A stretch of 64,000 nucleotides of DNA from Ralstonia sp. 25mfcol4.1. Its GTDB lineage: Bacteria; Pseudomonadota; Gammaproteobacteria; Burkholderiales; Burkholderiaceae. The stretch is taken from NCBI RefSeq assembly GCF_900104095.1, contig NZ_FNJO01000003.1, positions 477,356 to 541,355 of the forward strand, read 5' to 3'. This document shows positions 55,228-64,000 of this stretch, in pieces. The position numbers were made by a program, and so were the translations under genes. Within the stretch, counting starts at the first letter, position 1, and each line of letters begins with the position of its first letter. The notes under the pieces were generated by a model. That model was not told where the DNA came from, ran no database searches, and saw only the letters and a program-made list of their open reading frames with translations.

Positions 55228-56214
55228 ATGCAACGCCGTCCCCTGCTCAAGATCCTGGCCGCCGCCACTGCCTTTGCTGCTGCCGGCCTGACCCTGCCCG
55301 CCTTTGCCCAGGGCACGTATCCGACCAAGCCGATTACGCTCGTCGTGCCGTTCCCGGCCGGCGGCACCACCGATATCGTCGCGCGTATCGTCGCCGACAA
55401 GCTGGGCCAGCAACTGGGCCAGGCCGTGGTCGTGGATAACCGCGGCGGCGCCGGCGGCAGCATCGGCACCGGCTACCTGGCCAAGGCCGCGCCGGACGGC
55501 TACACGCTGGGCATTGCCACCGCTTCGACGCACGGCATCAACCCGGCCGTGTACCCGCGCCTGTCGTACGACGCCACCAAGGACTTCACGACGATCACGA
55601 ACCTGGCGTCGGTGCCGAACGTGATGAGCATCCACCCGGGCGTGAAGGCCACCGACATGAAGTCGTTCATCGCGCTGGCCAAGTCCGAGCCGAACAAGCT
55701 GGCCTATGGCTCGGCCGGCAATGGCAGCGTGTCGCACATGATGGGCGAGCTGTTCAAGATGAGCAGCAAGACCGAACTGCTGCACGTGCCGTACAAGGGC
55801 GTGGGCCCGGCCCTGAACGACGCGCTGGCCGGCCAGGTGCAGATCCTGTTCGACAACCTGCCGTCGTCGCTGCCGTTCATCGAAGGCGGCAAGCTGCGTG
55901 CGCTGGCCGTGGCCGCGCCCAAGCGCGTGGCCGCCCTGCCGAACGTGCCGACCTTCGCCGAACTGGGCCTGCCCGAAGTGAACGACGCCGCCTGGTTCGG
56001 CCTGATCGCCCCGGCCAAGCTGCCGGCCGACATCCAGGCCAAGCTGAACGCCGCAGCCATCAAGGTGCTGGCCATGCCCGAAGTGAAGGCCAAGCTCGAA
56101 AAGCTGGGCGCCACCCCGGTGGGCGACACGCCGCAGCACTTCGCGCAGCAGATCGCCACCGAAGTGGCCAAGAACAAGAAGGTGGCAGCCGCCGCCAAGA
56201 TTTCCCTGGACTAA
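55228..56214 (+). CDS. Bug-family tripartite tricarboxylate transporter substrate-binding protein
   Basis: A 328-residue periplasmic receptor. A signal peptide (1-28) ends in LPAFA, then the mature receptor begins TYPTKPITLVVPFPAGGTTDI. The Bug fold motifs (VDNRGGAGGSIGT near 72-84, PYKGVGPALNDALAG near 192) are present. No TctA/TctB membrane partners are nearby, which is common for the expanded Bug families of Burkholderiaceae. The ligand is unknown; the adjacent amidohydrolase suggests an N-acyl amino acid or dicarboxylate. Confidence 0.92.
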   Translation: MQRRPLLKILAAATAFAAAGLTLPAFAQGTYPTKPITLVVPFPAGGTTDIVARIVADKLGQQLGQAVVVDNRGGAGGSIGTGYLAKAAPDGYTLGIATASTHGINPAVYPRLSYDATKDFTTITNLASVPNVMSIHPGVKATDMKSFIALAKSEPNKLAYGSAGNGSVSHMMGELFKMSSKTELLHVPYKGVGPALNDALAGQVQILFDNLPSSLPFIEGGKLRALAVAAPKRVAALPNVPTFAELGLPEVNDAAWFGLIAPAKLPADIQAKLNAAAIKVLAMPEVKAKLEKLGATPVGDTPQHFAQQIATEVAKNKKVAAAAKISLD

Positions 56215-56232
56215 ACCTCACCGGCAGTTCGC

Positions 56233-57105
56233 ATGACCGACGCAGAACGAAAGACCGCGGAAAGCCCTTACTTCCTGCAGATGCCGGAAGGCGAGAGCGG
56301 CCCGCTCTTTCTTGACTCACCGCATAGCTGCACCACGTACCCGGCGGACTTCCGCTACGCCGGCAACCTGCCCCTGCCGCTGCTGCGGCAGGCGGAAGAC
56401 ACGTTCGTGGAACAGCTCTACGCCGATGCCCCGGCACGTGGCATCCCGTTGCTGGCCGCGGGATGCCCGCGCAGCTACCTCGACGCCAACCGCGGCCTGG
56501 AGGAAATCGACGAGGCGCTGCTGGACGCGCCCTGGCCGGGCCTGAAGAAGGAAACGTCCAAGACGCGCCTGGGCAAGGGCCTGGTCTGGCGCGTGCTGGA
56601 CACCGGCGAGCCGATCTACGACCGCAAGCTGAGCGTGGCAGAGCTGCAGGCGCGGATCGACAACTACTACGTGCCGTACTACGCGCAACTGCAGAAGTTG
56701 TCGGACGCGGCCGTGGCGCGCCATGGCCGCGTGTTCCACATCAACTGTCACTCGATGCCCAGCGAGGCCGCCAGGTTCGCGACCGAACATCCGGGCCTGC
56801 AGCATCCGGACTTCGTCGTCGGCGACCGCGACGGCACCACGTGCGACACGCGCTTCACCGATCGCGTGGAGGCGGTGCTCAAGGAGATGGGCTACGACGT
56901 GTGGCGCAATCACCCTTACAAGGGGGTGGAGATCGTGCGCGTGGTGGGCCAGCCGCAAGCCAACCGCCACAGCCTGCAGCTCGAAGTCAACCGCAAGCTC
57001 TATATGGACGAAGTGGGCCTGACCCACTCGGCCGGCTTCGACAAGCTCAAGCGCGACCTCAACGCGCTGATGGACGACCTGCTGCGATTCGCCAGCACGT
57101 TCTGA
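56233..57105 (+). CDS. N-formylglutamate amidohydrolase-like protein
   Basis: A 290-residue FGase family enzyme. It carries the zinc ligands of the M14-related amidohydrolase fold (SPHSCTTYP at 29-37; NCHSMPSEA near 169). It follows the Bug receptor by 18 bases and ends in a weak hairpin. No hut genes are near, so its substrate may be another N-formyl or N-acyl amino acid delivered by the receptor. Confidence 0.85.
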   Translation: MTDAERKTAESPYFLQMPEGESGPLFLDSPHSCTTYPADFRYAGNLPLPLLRQAEDTFVEQLYADAPARGIPLLAAGCPRSYLDANRGLEEIDEALLDAPWPGLKKETSKTRLGKGLVWRVLDTGEPIYDRKLSVAELQARIDNYYVPYYAQLQKLSDAAVARHGRVFHINCHSMPSEAARFATEHPGLQHPDFVVGDRDGTTCDTRFTDRVEAVLKEMGYDVWRNHPYKGVEIVRVVGQPQANRHSLQLEVNRKLYMDEVGLTHSAGFDKLKRDLNALMDDLLRFASTF

Positions 57106-57142
57106 GTATGGTCCGGAATGGGCGCTGCAATGGTGCCCGGCG

Positions 57143-57173
57143 CCCCGGGACACGTAACTTGCGTGTCTCGGGG
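57143..57173 (+). terminator. Hairpin after the amidohydrolase gene
   Basis: A 12-bp stem with one mismatch (CCCCGGGACACG / CGTGTCTCGGGG) and a TAACTTG loop, but no T-tract. A weak or factor-dependent terminator. Confidence 0.5.
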
Positions 57174-57357
57174 ATCGCCTGAGTTGCATGAACACTGGGA
57201 CATCTGCTATCGCGCGCAGGTAATAGCGCCGGATGCGTGCAAGTTGTAAGCAGTTAGAACGAAGGGTAACAAGATTTAGGAACTTCGCCGGCAGGCTTTC
57301 CTCTATCATGGCAATCCTTCACCAACCCTCCTTGCTGAATCAGGCAAAGACGATCCC

Positions 57358-58134
57358 GTGATCAAACGAATTTCCAGACTGTTTGGCAGCCAGCTTCGCA
57401 TGCTGACTGCCGCAGTGGCAGGCGCGATTGCGCTGGCCGGCTGCGCCACCGCGCCGACCGACGACACCGCCCAGGCTGCCGCCGCCCCGGCCACGCCGGC
57501 CGGCATGCCCGCCACCGCATCGACCGCCCCGACCGGCACGCCCAGCGTCAAGCCGCCCCCCGTCGTCAACAAGAACCCGCCGACCACCACGGTCACGCTG
57601 CCCGACAAGGGCCGCGTGAGCCTGGCCGAGTATCGCGCGCAGATGCGCGAGCAGCTGATGAAGTCGGAGAATGCCACGGCCGACGTGGCGGACTGCGCCG
57701 CACATGCCAGTTGGGTGGTGCCGCGTTCGGCGTCCTACGACGCATTGAAGATCCCCACCGGCGCGCTGTCGGCCAGCCAGGCCACCGAGGAACGCTGGGA
57801 AGGCCGCTTCTCGCCCGGCAAACAGGCCGTGCCCGTGAGTTCGGTGGTGACGTTCAACGCCACGGCGCACAAGCGCAAGGGCGAGGCCCAGTGGCAGCCG
57901 GTCAAGGTGCGCTGCGGTTACAACGAGGGCATGATGCTGGCCTACGAACTGCTCGACAGCAACGGCGACACGATCACCGAGCCGGCAGCGGCCCCGGCCG
58001 TGTCCACGGCGTCGCACAGCAAGAAGAAGGGCAAGAGCAGCGCCAAGACATCGTCCGGGTCGAAGTCGACAACCAAATCGACGTCGAGCGCCAAGAGCAC
58101 GTCCTCCTCATCCAAGACGAAAAAGAAGAACTGA
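57358..58134 (+). CDS. Lipoprotein with Lys/Ser-rich C-terminal tail
   Basis: A 258-residue protein starting at GTG 57358. The lipoprotein signal ends in LAGC (Cys about 31). A Pro/Thr/Ala linker follows (32-80), then a globular domain (about 85-205) with two cysteines, then a 45-residue tail of Lys and Ser (KSSAKTSSGSKSTTKS ...). I do not recognise the globular domain. The strongly basic tail could bind DNA, LPS or teichoic-like polyanions. Confidence 0.6.
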   Translation: MIKRISRLFGSQLRMLTAAVAGAIALAGCATAPTDDTAQAAAAPATPAGMPATASTAPTGTPSVKPPPVVNKNPPTTTVTLPDKGRVSLAEYRAQMREQLMKSENATADVADCAAHASWVVPRSASYDALKIPTGALSASQATEERWEGRFSPGKQAVPVSSVVTFNATAHKRKGEAQWQPVKVRCGYNEGMMLAYELLDSNGDTITEPAAAPAVSTASHSKKKGKSSAKTSSGSKSTTKSTSSAKSTSSSSKTKKKN

Positions 58135-58153
58135 GGCCGTTGCCCTGTTGATC

Positions 58154-58189
58154 TCCCCATCCCTCTCCCATTGCGGGAGAGGGATGGGG
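58154..58189. repeat. 16-bp perfect inverted repeat (CCCTCTCCC type)
   Basis: TCCCCATCCCTCTCCC / GGGAGAGGGATGGGGA with an ATTG loop between convergent genes. From general knowledge, this CCCTCTCCC...GGGAGAGGG hairpin type is a dispersed intergenic element of many Burkholderiales genomes. It can also act as a bidirectional terminator. Confidence 0.8.
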
Positions 58190-58203
58190 AAGACGGTTTT
58201 GCC

Positions 58204-59361
58204 TCAGCCCAGGTACTCCAGGATCGCCTGCAGCATCGCCGTGCCCAGCAGCGCGCTTTTTGCACCGTTCCAGCCCACGACCGGATCGGGCAGGTCGGCG
58301 TTGTCCTTGAACGGCATTTCCAGCGTCAGCGCCAGGCAGCCAAACGTGTGGCCGATGTACTTCGAGGCCAGCTTCAGCGCGTCGGCGTTGTACTTGCTGG
58401 CGGCGTAGCCGTGCACGTCCTGGAAGTCGGGCGTGGCGCGCTTGAACGCTTCGATAAAGCGTGACTGCTGCTCGCGCTGGGCTTCGGTGAAGCCGGGCAG
58501 CATCTCGCTGCCGGCCACGAAGTTGTACGGCAGCGCCTCGTCGCCGTGGATGTCGAAGAAGAGGTCCACGCCAGTGCGCTCGATCGCGCGGCGCACGTGG
58601 TAGACCTCGGGGCTCGTTTCCTCGCTCGGCTGCATCCACTCGCGATTCAGGTTCGCACCGGCCGCGTTGGTGCGCAGGTTGCCGCGCGACGAACCGTCCG
58701 GATTCATGTTCGGCACGATATGGAACACGGCGCGGTCCAGCAGCTTGCGCGCGACCGGATCGCCCTGCCAAGCGCCGGTGCCGGTCAGGCGCTGCAGCAC
58801 GCCCTCGCAGAACCACTCGGCCATGCTTTCGCCCGGATGCTGGCGCGCGATCATCCAGATCGTCTTCTTGCCCGGGCCGGGCTGGCCCAGCGTCACGCAG
58901 GTCAGGTCACGGCCATCCACGGTGCTGCCCAGGTGCGACAGCTTCGCCAGCGGCGACCGCTGGCACGTGGCCAGCAGCGACAGGTGGCGTTCGTCGGAAT
59001 ACGGCTCGAAGTACGCCAGCCACACGCTGTCGTGCTCGGGCGTGAAGTCGACGGTCATCGTGGTGCCGTCGTACTGCGTGGGCACCCGGAACCAGTGCGC
59101 GCGGTCGTACGACGCCACGGCGCGGTAGTCGCGCCACCCGTCGGGATACGTACACTCGCCAGCGTTCAGGAACTTCAGCCGACACGCCTGCCCCGCCGCG
59201 CCCTGCAGGCGGAAGTGGAACCACTGGCGGAAATCGGCGTGGGAATCGGCGCGGATGCGCAGGCGGATGTCGTCGGCGCGATCGATGGCTTCGACTTCAA
59301 TCGCGCCCGAATCGAACATCGAGGAAATGTGGAGTGACGAGGTAGGGAGTGCCGAGGTCAT
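58204..59361 (-). CDS. M14-family zinc carboxypeptidase
   Basis: A 385-residue protein. An N-terminal beta-sandwich (about 1-125), typical of the cytosolic carboxypeptidase clade, precedes the catalytic domain. The zinc ligands are in RQHPGESMAEWF (His, Glu, about 174-185) and DIHGDEALPYN (His near 270). Bacterial relatives cleave C-terminal residues from proteins or peptides, but no target is indicated here. ATG 59361 was taken; an adjacent TTG would add one residue. Confidence 0.87.
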   Translation of the reverse strand: MTSALPTSSLHISSMFDSGAIEVEAIDRADDIRLRIRADSHADFRQWFHFRLQGAAGQACRLKFLNAGECTYPDGWRDYRAVASYDRAHWFRVPTQYDGTTMTVDFTPEHDSVWLAYFEPYSDERHLSLLATCQRSPLAKLSHLGSTVDGRDLTCVTLGQPGPGKKTIWMIARQHPGESMAEWFCEGVLQRLTGTGAWQGDPVARKLLDRAVFHIVPNMNPDGSSRGNLRTNAAGANLNREWMQPSEETSPEVYHVRRAIERTGVDLFFDIHGDEALPYNFVAGSEMLPGFTEAQREQQSRFIEAFKRATPDFQDVHGYAASKYNADALKLASKYIGHTFGCLALTLEMPFKDNADLPDPVVGWNGAKSALLGTAMLQAILEYLG

Positions 59362-59493
59362 CAAATTTATCCTTTGTTCTTGGGAGCTGCTTCAGAATGA
59401 AGCGAAGCGTTCCGGCCAGTCGCGCGACCGCAGACAGTACAAGTCGTACGGCAAGGTCGCGCATCGACGCCAAAATCATTCTTGAGCGGCTTC

Positions 59494-60279
59494 CTAGTCT
59501 TCCAGGCGGCGGCGGAAAACCCAGCGGATATCGTCGGAAGCCGCCTTGTCGAACGCGTAGCCGTCTTCCTTGAATCGCTTGAGCTGCGCCGGGTCGATGA
59601 CCCGGTGCGTGACCGCGTAGCGGGCCATCGTACCGCGCGCGCGCTTGGCGTGGAACGAAATGATCTTGTAGCGGCCGCCCTTCCAGTCCTCGAACACGGG
59701 CGTGATCACGCGGGCGTCGAGCACCTTGGGGCGCACCACCTTGAAATACTCCTCGGACGCCAGGTTCACCAGCGTGGGCGCGCCCTCGTGCCTGAGGTCC
59801 GCCATGTCCTTGTTGAGCAGCTTCGTGACATCGTCGCCCCAGAACGCGTACAGGTCGCGGCCGGCGGCGTTATCCAGGCGGGTGCCCATTTCCAGGCGGT
59901 ACGGCTGCATCCAGTCCATCGGGCGCAGCACGCCGTAGAGGCCTGACAGGATGCGAATGTGCTTCTGGGCGAACGCCAGGTCGTCCGTGGACAGCGATTT
60001 GGCGTCCAGGCCGTCGTAGACGTCGCCATTGAAGGCCAGCACGGCCTGCTTGCTGTTGGCGGCCGTGAACTCGGGCGACCAGTCCCCATAGCGGGTCACG
60101 TTCAGCACTGCCAGCTTGTCGGAGATATCCATCAACGACGCCACGTCCTGAGGTGCCAGCATGCGCAGGCGCTCGATCAGCTCGGCGGAACGGTCGATAA
60201 AACGCGGCATCGTATGGGTCTTGACGCGCGGCGGCGTCTCGTAGTCCAGGGACTTGGCGGGAGACAGGACGATGAGCAT
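59494..60279 (-). CDS. yaaA: Peroxide stress protein YaaA
   Basis: A 261-residue UPF0246 protein (starts [14 protein letters not shown]). YaaA lowers free iron under H2O2 stress and protects DNA from Fenton damage; the fold binds DNA. ATG 60279 gives the family start. It is divergent from the PIN gene (40 bases). Confidence 0.93.
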   Translation of the reverse strand: MLIVLSPAKSLDYETPPRVKTHTMPRFIDRSAELIERLRMLAPQDVASLMDISDKLAVLNVTRYGDWSPEFTAANSKQAVLAFNGDVYDGLDAKSLSTDDLAFAQKHIRILSGLYGVLRPMDWMQPYRLEMGTRLDNAAGRDLYAFWGDDVTKLLNKDMADLRHEGAPTLVNLASEEYFKVVRPKVLDARVITPVFEDWKGGRYKIISFHAKRARGTMARYAVTHRVIDPAQLKRFKEDGYAFDKAASDDIRWVFRRRLED

Positions 60280-60319
60280 GGCAAAATCGCGGGCAGAAAC
60301 AAAGCTGAGATTGTAGCGA

Positions 60320-60859
60320 ATGCCCACAGAGATCACCGCCGGCGCCCTGCCCGGCACCTCCGCCCCCCGAGTCGTACTCGATTCCAACGTCTGGGTCGAC
60401 CTGCTGGTCTTCCGCGATCCGCACGTCGAGCCGATCCGCGCCGCGCTGGCGTCGGGTGCCATCGCGCCCGTCATCCGGGCCGACTGCCGCGAGGAACTGC
60501 GGCGGGTGCTGGCCTATCCGCAATTTGCCCGGTTCGCGGTCGATATCGACGCCGCACTCGCCGAGGTGGACCGCCTGACCACGCTGTCCGCGGCGCCCGA
60601 ACCGGCCGATGCCGGCGCCATCCGCCTGCCCAAGTGCCGCGACACCGACGACCAGAAGTTCATCGAGCTGGCGCACTTTGCGCGGGCCGTGCTGCTGGTG
60701 TCCAAGGACAAGGCCGTACTCAAGCTCAGGAGCCGCCTGCGCCGCACCAGCGGCGTGGACGTGCTGACGCCGCTGGCCTTCACGGGCTGGCTGGCTGAGC
60801 GGGCCGCCGCCGAAGCCGTCGAAGCCGTCGAGCCCGCCCCGGCCGGCGATCCCCGCTAG
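60320..60859 (+). CDS. PIN-domain protein (putative toxin-antitoxin toxin component)
   Basis: A 179-residue COG1569-type PIN protein. Asp21 in [12 protein letters not shown] is the first catalytic acid, with further acids in [23 protein letters not shown] and [13 protein letters not shown] domains are Mg-dependent RNases. No antitoxin gene is adjacent, so it may be a stand-alone RNase. A short Ala/Glu-rich tail ends the protein 48 bases before the aminotransferase. Confidence 0.85.
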   Translation: MPTEITAGALPGTSAPRVVLDSNVWVDLLVFRDPHVEPIRAALASGAIAPVIRADCREELRRVLAYPQFARFAVDIDAALAEVDRLTTLSAAPEPADAGAIRLPKCRDTDDQKFIELAHFARAVLLVSKDKAVLKLRSRLRRTSGVDVLTPLAFTGWLAERAAAEAVEAVEPAPAGDPR

Positions 60860-60907
60860 AATGTCGCTCTGGTTTCTTGCCCGGTCCTATTCCGTTTCCG
60901 TCCAGTC

Positions 60908-62086
60908 ATGTCCGAATCGACCCTCGCCCCGCTGAATCCGCTGAATCCGCCGCTGTCGCGCCTGCCCAACGTGGGGACCACGATCTTCACCGTCATGTCG
61001 GCGCTGGCCGCCGAAAAGAACGCCGTGAACCTGGGCCAGGGCTTTCCGGACTTCGATTGCGACCCGCGCATCGTCGACGCCGTGACGGGCGCCATGCGGG
61101 CGGGCCACAACCAGTACCCGCCGATGGCCGGCGTGCCGAAGCTGCGCCAGGCCATCGCCGGCAAGATCGCCCGCCTGTACGGCCATCAGTACGACTGGAA
61201 CACCGAGATCACGATCACGGCCGGCGCCACGCAGGGCCTGTTGACAGCCATCCTGTGCGCGGTGCACCCCGGCGACGAAGTCATCGTGCTGGAGCCGTGC
61301 TACGACAGCTACCTGCCGTCGATCGAACTGGCCGGCGGGAGGGCCGTGCCCGTGCGGCTGGAAGCCCCGCTGTTCCGCATTCCGTTCGACAAGCTGGCTG
61401 CCGCGATCACGCCGAAGACGCGCATGATCATGATCAACACGCCGCACAACCCCACCGGCACGATCTGGCGCGCAGAAGACATGCAGCAACTGGCCGACCT
61501 GCTGGCCGGCACCGACATCCTGCTGCTGTCCGACGAGGTCTACGAGCACATGGTCTACGACGGCCAGCAGCACGCATCGGTGTCGCGCCACCCGGAACTG
61601 GCTCGCCGCAGCTTCGTGGTATCCAGCTTCGGCAAGACCTACCACGTCACGGGCTGGAAGGTGGGCTACGTGGCCGCGCCGGCCGCGCTGATGAACGAAT
61701 TCCGCAAGGTGCACCAGTTCAACGTGTTCACCGTGAACACGCCGGTGCAACACGGCCTGGCCGACTACATGGCCGACCCGGCGCCGTACCTGGACCTCGC
61801 CGGCTTCTACCAGGCCAAGCGCGACTACTTCCGCGCCGGGCTGGCCAATACGCGCTTCAGGCTGCTGCCGTCGGATGGCACGTACTTCCAGTGCGTCGAC
61901 TATTCGGCCATTTCCGATATGAGCGAGGCCGATTTCTCGATGTGGCTGACGCGGGAAATTGGCGTTGCGGCCATTCCGGTATCGGCGTTCTATTCCGAGC
62001 CGCGCGAATCGGGCGTGGTGCGCTTCTGCTTCGCCAAGAAGGAAGAAACGCTCAAGCTGGCGCTGGAGCGGCTGGCCAGGCTATAA
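60908..62086 (+). CDS. PLP-dependent aminotransferase (methionine aminotransferase-like)
   Basis: A 392-residue class I aminotransferase of the YbdL/KAT branch. The fold motifs NLGQGFPDF (about 38-46), NPTGTIW and the PLP Lys243 in SSFGKTYHVTGWK are present. YbdL-type enzymes transaminate methionine, histidine or phenylalanine; the exact substrate is inferred. A terminator follows. Confidence 0.87.
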   Translation: MSESTLAPLNPLNPPLSRLPNVGTTIFTVMSALAAEKNAVNLGQGFPDFDCDPRIVDAVTGAMRAGHNQYPPMAGVPKLRQAIAGKIARLYGHQYDWNTEITITAGATQGLLTAILCAVHPGDEVIVLEPCYDSYLPSIELAGGRAVPVRLEAPLFRIPFDKLAAAITPKTRMIMINTPHNPTGTIWRAEDMQQLADLLAGTDILLLSDEVYEHMVYDGQQHASVSRHPELARRSFVVSSFGKTYHVTGWKVGYVAAPAALMNEFRKVHQFNVFTVNTPVQHGLADYMADPAPYLDLAGFYQAKRDYFRAGLANTRFRLLPSDGTYFQCVDYSAISDMSEADFSMWLTREIGVAAIPVSAFYSEPRESGVVRFCFAKKEETLKLALERLARL

Positions 62087-62129
62087 CCTGCCGACCGGCT
62101 ATAAGCGCCGCGCATCCCCGCCATGAAGA

Positions 62130-62163
62130 AAAGCCCCGCTGGCTTCCCGCCGCGGGGCTTTTT
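62130..62163 (+). terminator. Terminator of the aminotransferase gene
   Basis: AAGCCCCGC, 12-base loop, GCGGGGCTT, then TTTT. Confidence 0.85.
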
Positions 62164-62202
62164 GCTTAATTTGGCGCGTGGTGCGCTAAAGCCCTGTCCG
62201 CC

Positions 62203-62844
62203 TTACTTGTTCCGGCTCAGCATCAGCTCGGTGTTGGCCTTGCGCTCGGCGTTGACCCTCTGCACGCTTGGCCGCTCCGCCATTGCCTTCAGATAATCCT
62301 TGACCGGCAAGCCCGCGAGCAGGTCTTCGCCGTAGATGATCTTCGTGCAGGACGAGATCAGCGGCAGATGGCACACGGCGGCGCAGTCGGCCAGCGTGAA
62401 CGTGTCGCCGGCGATATATGGCGAGAACTTCGCCAGACGGCCGAACGCCGGGATGTACTTGTCCAGCAGGTTGCGCTGGCGTTCCTTGACGCGGTCGCTG
62501 ACCTTGCCGCCGAAGAACGCTTCCGCGTACAGCTCGCGGGCGGTGAGTTCCAGGTAAAGCTCCAGGAACGTGATGATTTCGCGCACCTTGCCGGCCTGGA
62601 ACGGGTCCTGCGGCAGCAGCGGCGCCTGGATGTAGCTGGCTTCCAGGTACTCGACGATGGTTTCGGACTCGCACAGCGGGCCGGCATCGGTGATGATGTA
62701 GGGGACCTTGCCCAGCGGCGATGCCGCCAGGTCGGTCTCACCGATCCAGGCCAGCACTTCCTCGAACGGCAGGTTCTTTTCCAGCAGCGCCAGCTTGACC
62801 TTGTTGTAGTAGTTGCTGGCGGCAAAACCGCAGAGCTTCAGCAT
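62203..62844 (-). CDS. Glutathione S-transferase
   Basis: A 213-residue GST with an N-terminal thioredoxin-like domain (MLKLCGFAASNYYNKV; SNYYNK as the catalytic loop, with ESETIVEYLE for gamma-Glu binding) and an all-helical C-terminal domain. The substrate is unknown. ATG 62844 gives the family start. Confidence 0.9.
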   Translation of the reverse strand: MLKLCGFAASNYYNKVKLALLEKNLPFEEVLAWIGETDLAASPLGKVPYIITDAGPLCESETIVEYLEASYIQAPLLPQDPFQAGKVREIITFLELYLELTARELYAEAFFGGKVSDRVKERQRNLLDKYIPAFGRLAKFSPYIAGDTFTLADCAAVCHLPLISSCTKIIYGEDLLAGLPVKDYLKAMAERPSVQRVNAERKANTELMLSRNK

Positions 62845-63020
62845 GTCGTCTCTCTCCGAATTGGGATGGAATCGCCGGTGTCGACCCGGGGCCGCACCGT
62901 CGCCGTCTGCCCTGCCAGACATGGCCGATCAGCGCACGCCGCATGCGCGGCGCCTCTGTCGCGAAAGGTGCAGAAAACGTACGATCGTGCTAATTTAGCC
63001 ACAACTTTTTTGGACCAACA

Positions 63021-64000
63021 ATGAGCAATTCCACTATCCAGACGCTCGGCATCGTTGGCACTGGCGCCATGGGCCGCGGCATCGCCCAGATCGCCGCGCA
63101 GGCAGGCCTGACCGTACACCTGTTCGATACCAACGCCCAGGCCGTGGCCGCCGCGCGCCAGTACCTGCAGGATACCTTTGCCAAGCTGGCCGACAAGGGC
63201 AAGATCAGCGCCGCCGACAGCGACGCCGCGCTGGCCCGCGTGAAGGCCGCCAGCGCGCTGGAAGACCTGGCCGGCTGCGACATGGTGGTGGAAGCCATCG
63301 TCGAACGCCTGGACGTCAAGCGCGAGCTGGTGGCCAAGCTCGAAGCCATCCTGCGTGACGATGCGGTGATCGCGTCGAACACCTCGTCGCTGTCGATCAC
63401 GGCCATCGCCGTGGGCGCGAAGAAGCCGGGCCGTGTGGTCGGCTACCACTTCTTCAACCCGGTGCCGCTGATGAAGGTCGTGGAAGTGATCGATGGCCTG
63501 TCGGGCGATCCCGCCGTGGGCGACCGCCTGATGGAGCTGTCGCGCCGCATGGGCCATACGCCGGTGCGCTGCAAGGACATGCCGGGCTTCATCGTGAACC
63601 ATGCCGGCCGCGGCATGAACATCGAGGGCCTGAAGGCCGCGCAGGAAGGCGTGGCCGAGTTCGTCGACATCGACAACATCATGCGCGAGCAGGCTGGTTT
63701 CCGCATGGGCCCGTTCGAGCTGATGGACCTGACCGGGCTCGACGTGTCGCATCCGGTGATGGAGTCGATCTACAACCAGTTCTACCAGGAGCCGCGCTAT
63801 CGCCCGTCGCCGATCACGGCACTGCGCTCGGTAGGCGGCCTGCTGGGCCGCAAGACCGGCGCCGGCTTCTATGCGTACCCGGAAGGCCAGAAGCAGTTGC
63901 CCGCCGCAAGGCCGGTGCCCGATGCGCGCCCGGCCAGCGTGTGGGTAAGCCGCGCCAACGAACGCGGCCATGCCATGACCGTGAAGCTGATGACCGCACT
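63021..64000 (+). CDS. 3-hydroxyacyl-CoA dehydrogenase (partial, right edge)
   Basis: 326 N-terminal codons are visible. The NAD-binding Rossmann motif GTGAMGRG is at 13-20, the HxFNP catalytic segment (YHFFNPVPLMKVVEV) near 147, and the second domain continues to the edge (FRMGPFELMDLTGLDVSH). The single-function type resembles PaaH/Hbd. It oxidises 3-hydroxyacyl-CoA in beta-oxidation or aromatic-acid breakdown. Confidence 0.9.
   Translation, partial: MSNSTIQTLGIVGTGAMGRGIAQIAAQAGLTVHLFDTNAQAVAAARQYLQDTFAKLADKGKISAADSDAALARVKAASALEDLAGCDMVVEAIVERLDVKRELVAKLEAILRDDAVIASNTSSLSITAIAVGAKKPGRVVGYHFFNPVPLMKVVEVIDGLSGDPAVGDRLMELSRRMGHTPVRCKDMPGFIVNHAGRGMNIEGLKAAQEGVAEFVDIDNIMREQAGFRMGPFELMDLTGLDVSHPVMESIYNQFYQEPRYRPSPITALRSVGGLLGRKTGAGFYAYPEGQKQLPAARPVPDARPASVWVSRANERGHAMTVKLMTA

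Noticed and set aside
60280..60859. PIN gene as part of a toxin-antitoxin pair
   Set aside because: Only 40 bases separate it from yaaA and 48 from the next gene; no antitoxin-sized frame with a DNA-binding pattern is present.

Overview
This 64 kb, very GC-rich window reads as an ordinary chromosomal segment of a beta-proteobacterium in the Burkholderiaceae, most like Cupriavidus/Ralstonia. The evidence is a complete iscRSUA-hscBA-fdx-iscX operon, an intracellular PHB depolymerase with catalytic Cys183, a Bug-type solute receptor, hrcA and grpE under a sigma-32 type promoter, and similar codon use throughout. I see no rRNA, tRNA, CRISPR array, prophage or insertion sequence. Both ends cut genes: an NlpD-like LysM lipoprotein on the left and a 3-hydroxyacyl-CoA dehydrogenase on the right.

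Layout. 0-5 kb: LysM lipoprotein, prfB with its programmed +1 frameshift, an SDR oxidoreductase, lysS and a glycine-zipper protein. 5-11 kb: the isc operon on the minus strand, with an IscR-type operator over its promoter. 11-16 kb: a low-molecular-weight phosphatase with an amber codon near its N-terminus, two small unknowns, uvrB and an aromatic aminotransferase. 16-24 kb: PHB depolymerase, a TetR regulator, rsxB-nth, then a second TetR facing a monooxygenase / alpha-beta hydrolase / Coq4-like operon across a repeated operator. 24-35 kb: nitroreductase, EamA transporter, DUF1841, phospholipase A, thioredoxin-like protein, grpE, a small membrane protein, a truncated hslR remnant, hemH, hrcA, nadK, recN. 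34-48 kb: a lipoprotein resembling a protease propeptide, an S8 protease with a GlyGly-CTERM tail, a rhombosortase, glnE, yhdP, a nitrilase-family hydrolase, tldD and a methyltransferase. 48-56 kb: DAHP synthase behind a leader-peptide attenuator, two monohaem cytochromes c, a MoxR-GNAT-CoxE operon, and a LysR regulator divergent from a Bug receptor and an N-formylglutamate amidohydrolase-like gene. 56-64 kb: a lysine/serine-tailed lipoprotein, M14 carboxypeptidase, yaaA, a PIN protein, an aminotransferase, a GST and the 3-hydroxyacyl-CoA dehydrogenase.

The two most interesting items are as follows. First, upstream of the DAHP synthase gene there is a 23-residue leader peptide with a run of Phe/Tyr/Trp codons, and four mutually complementary segments that can form textbook alternative protector, antiterminator and terminator hairpins. 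This is a candidate aromatic-amino-acid attenuator at the entry to the shikimate pathway. Second, there is a compact surface-protease module: a secreted S8 protease carrying a GlyGly-CTERM anchor, a convergent rhombosortase that would process it, and, directly upstream, a separate lipoprotein whose mature part looks like a free-standing copy of the protease's own propeptide.
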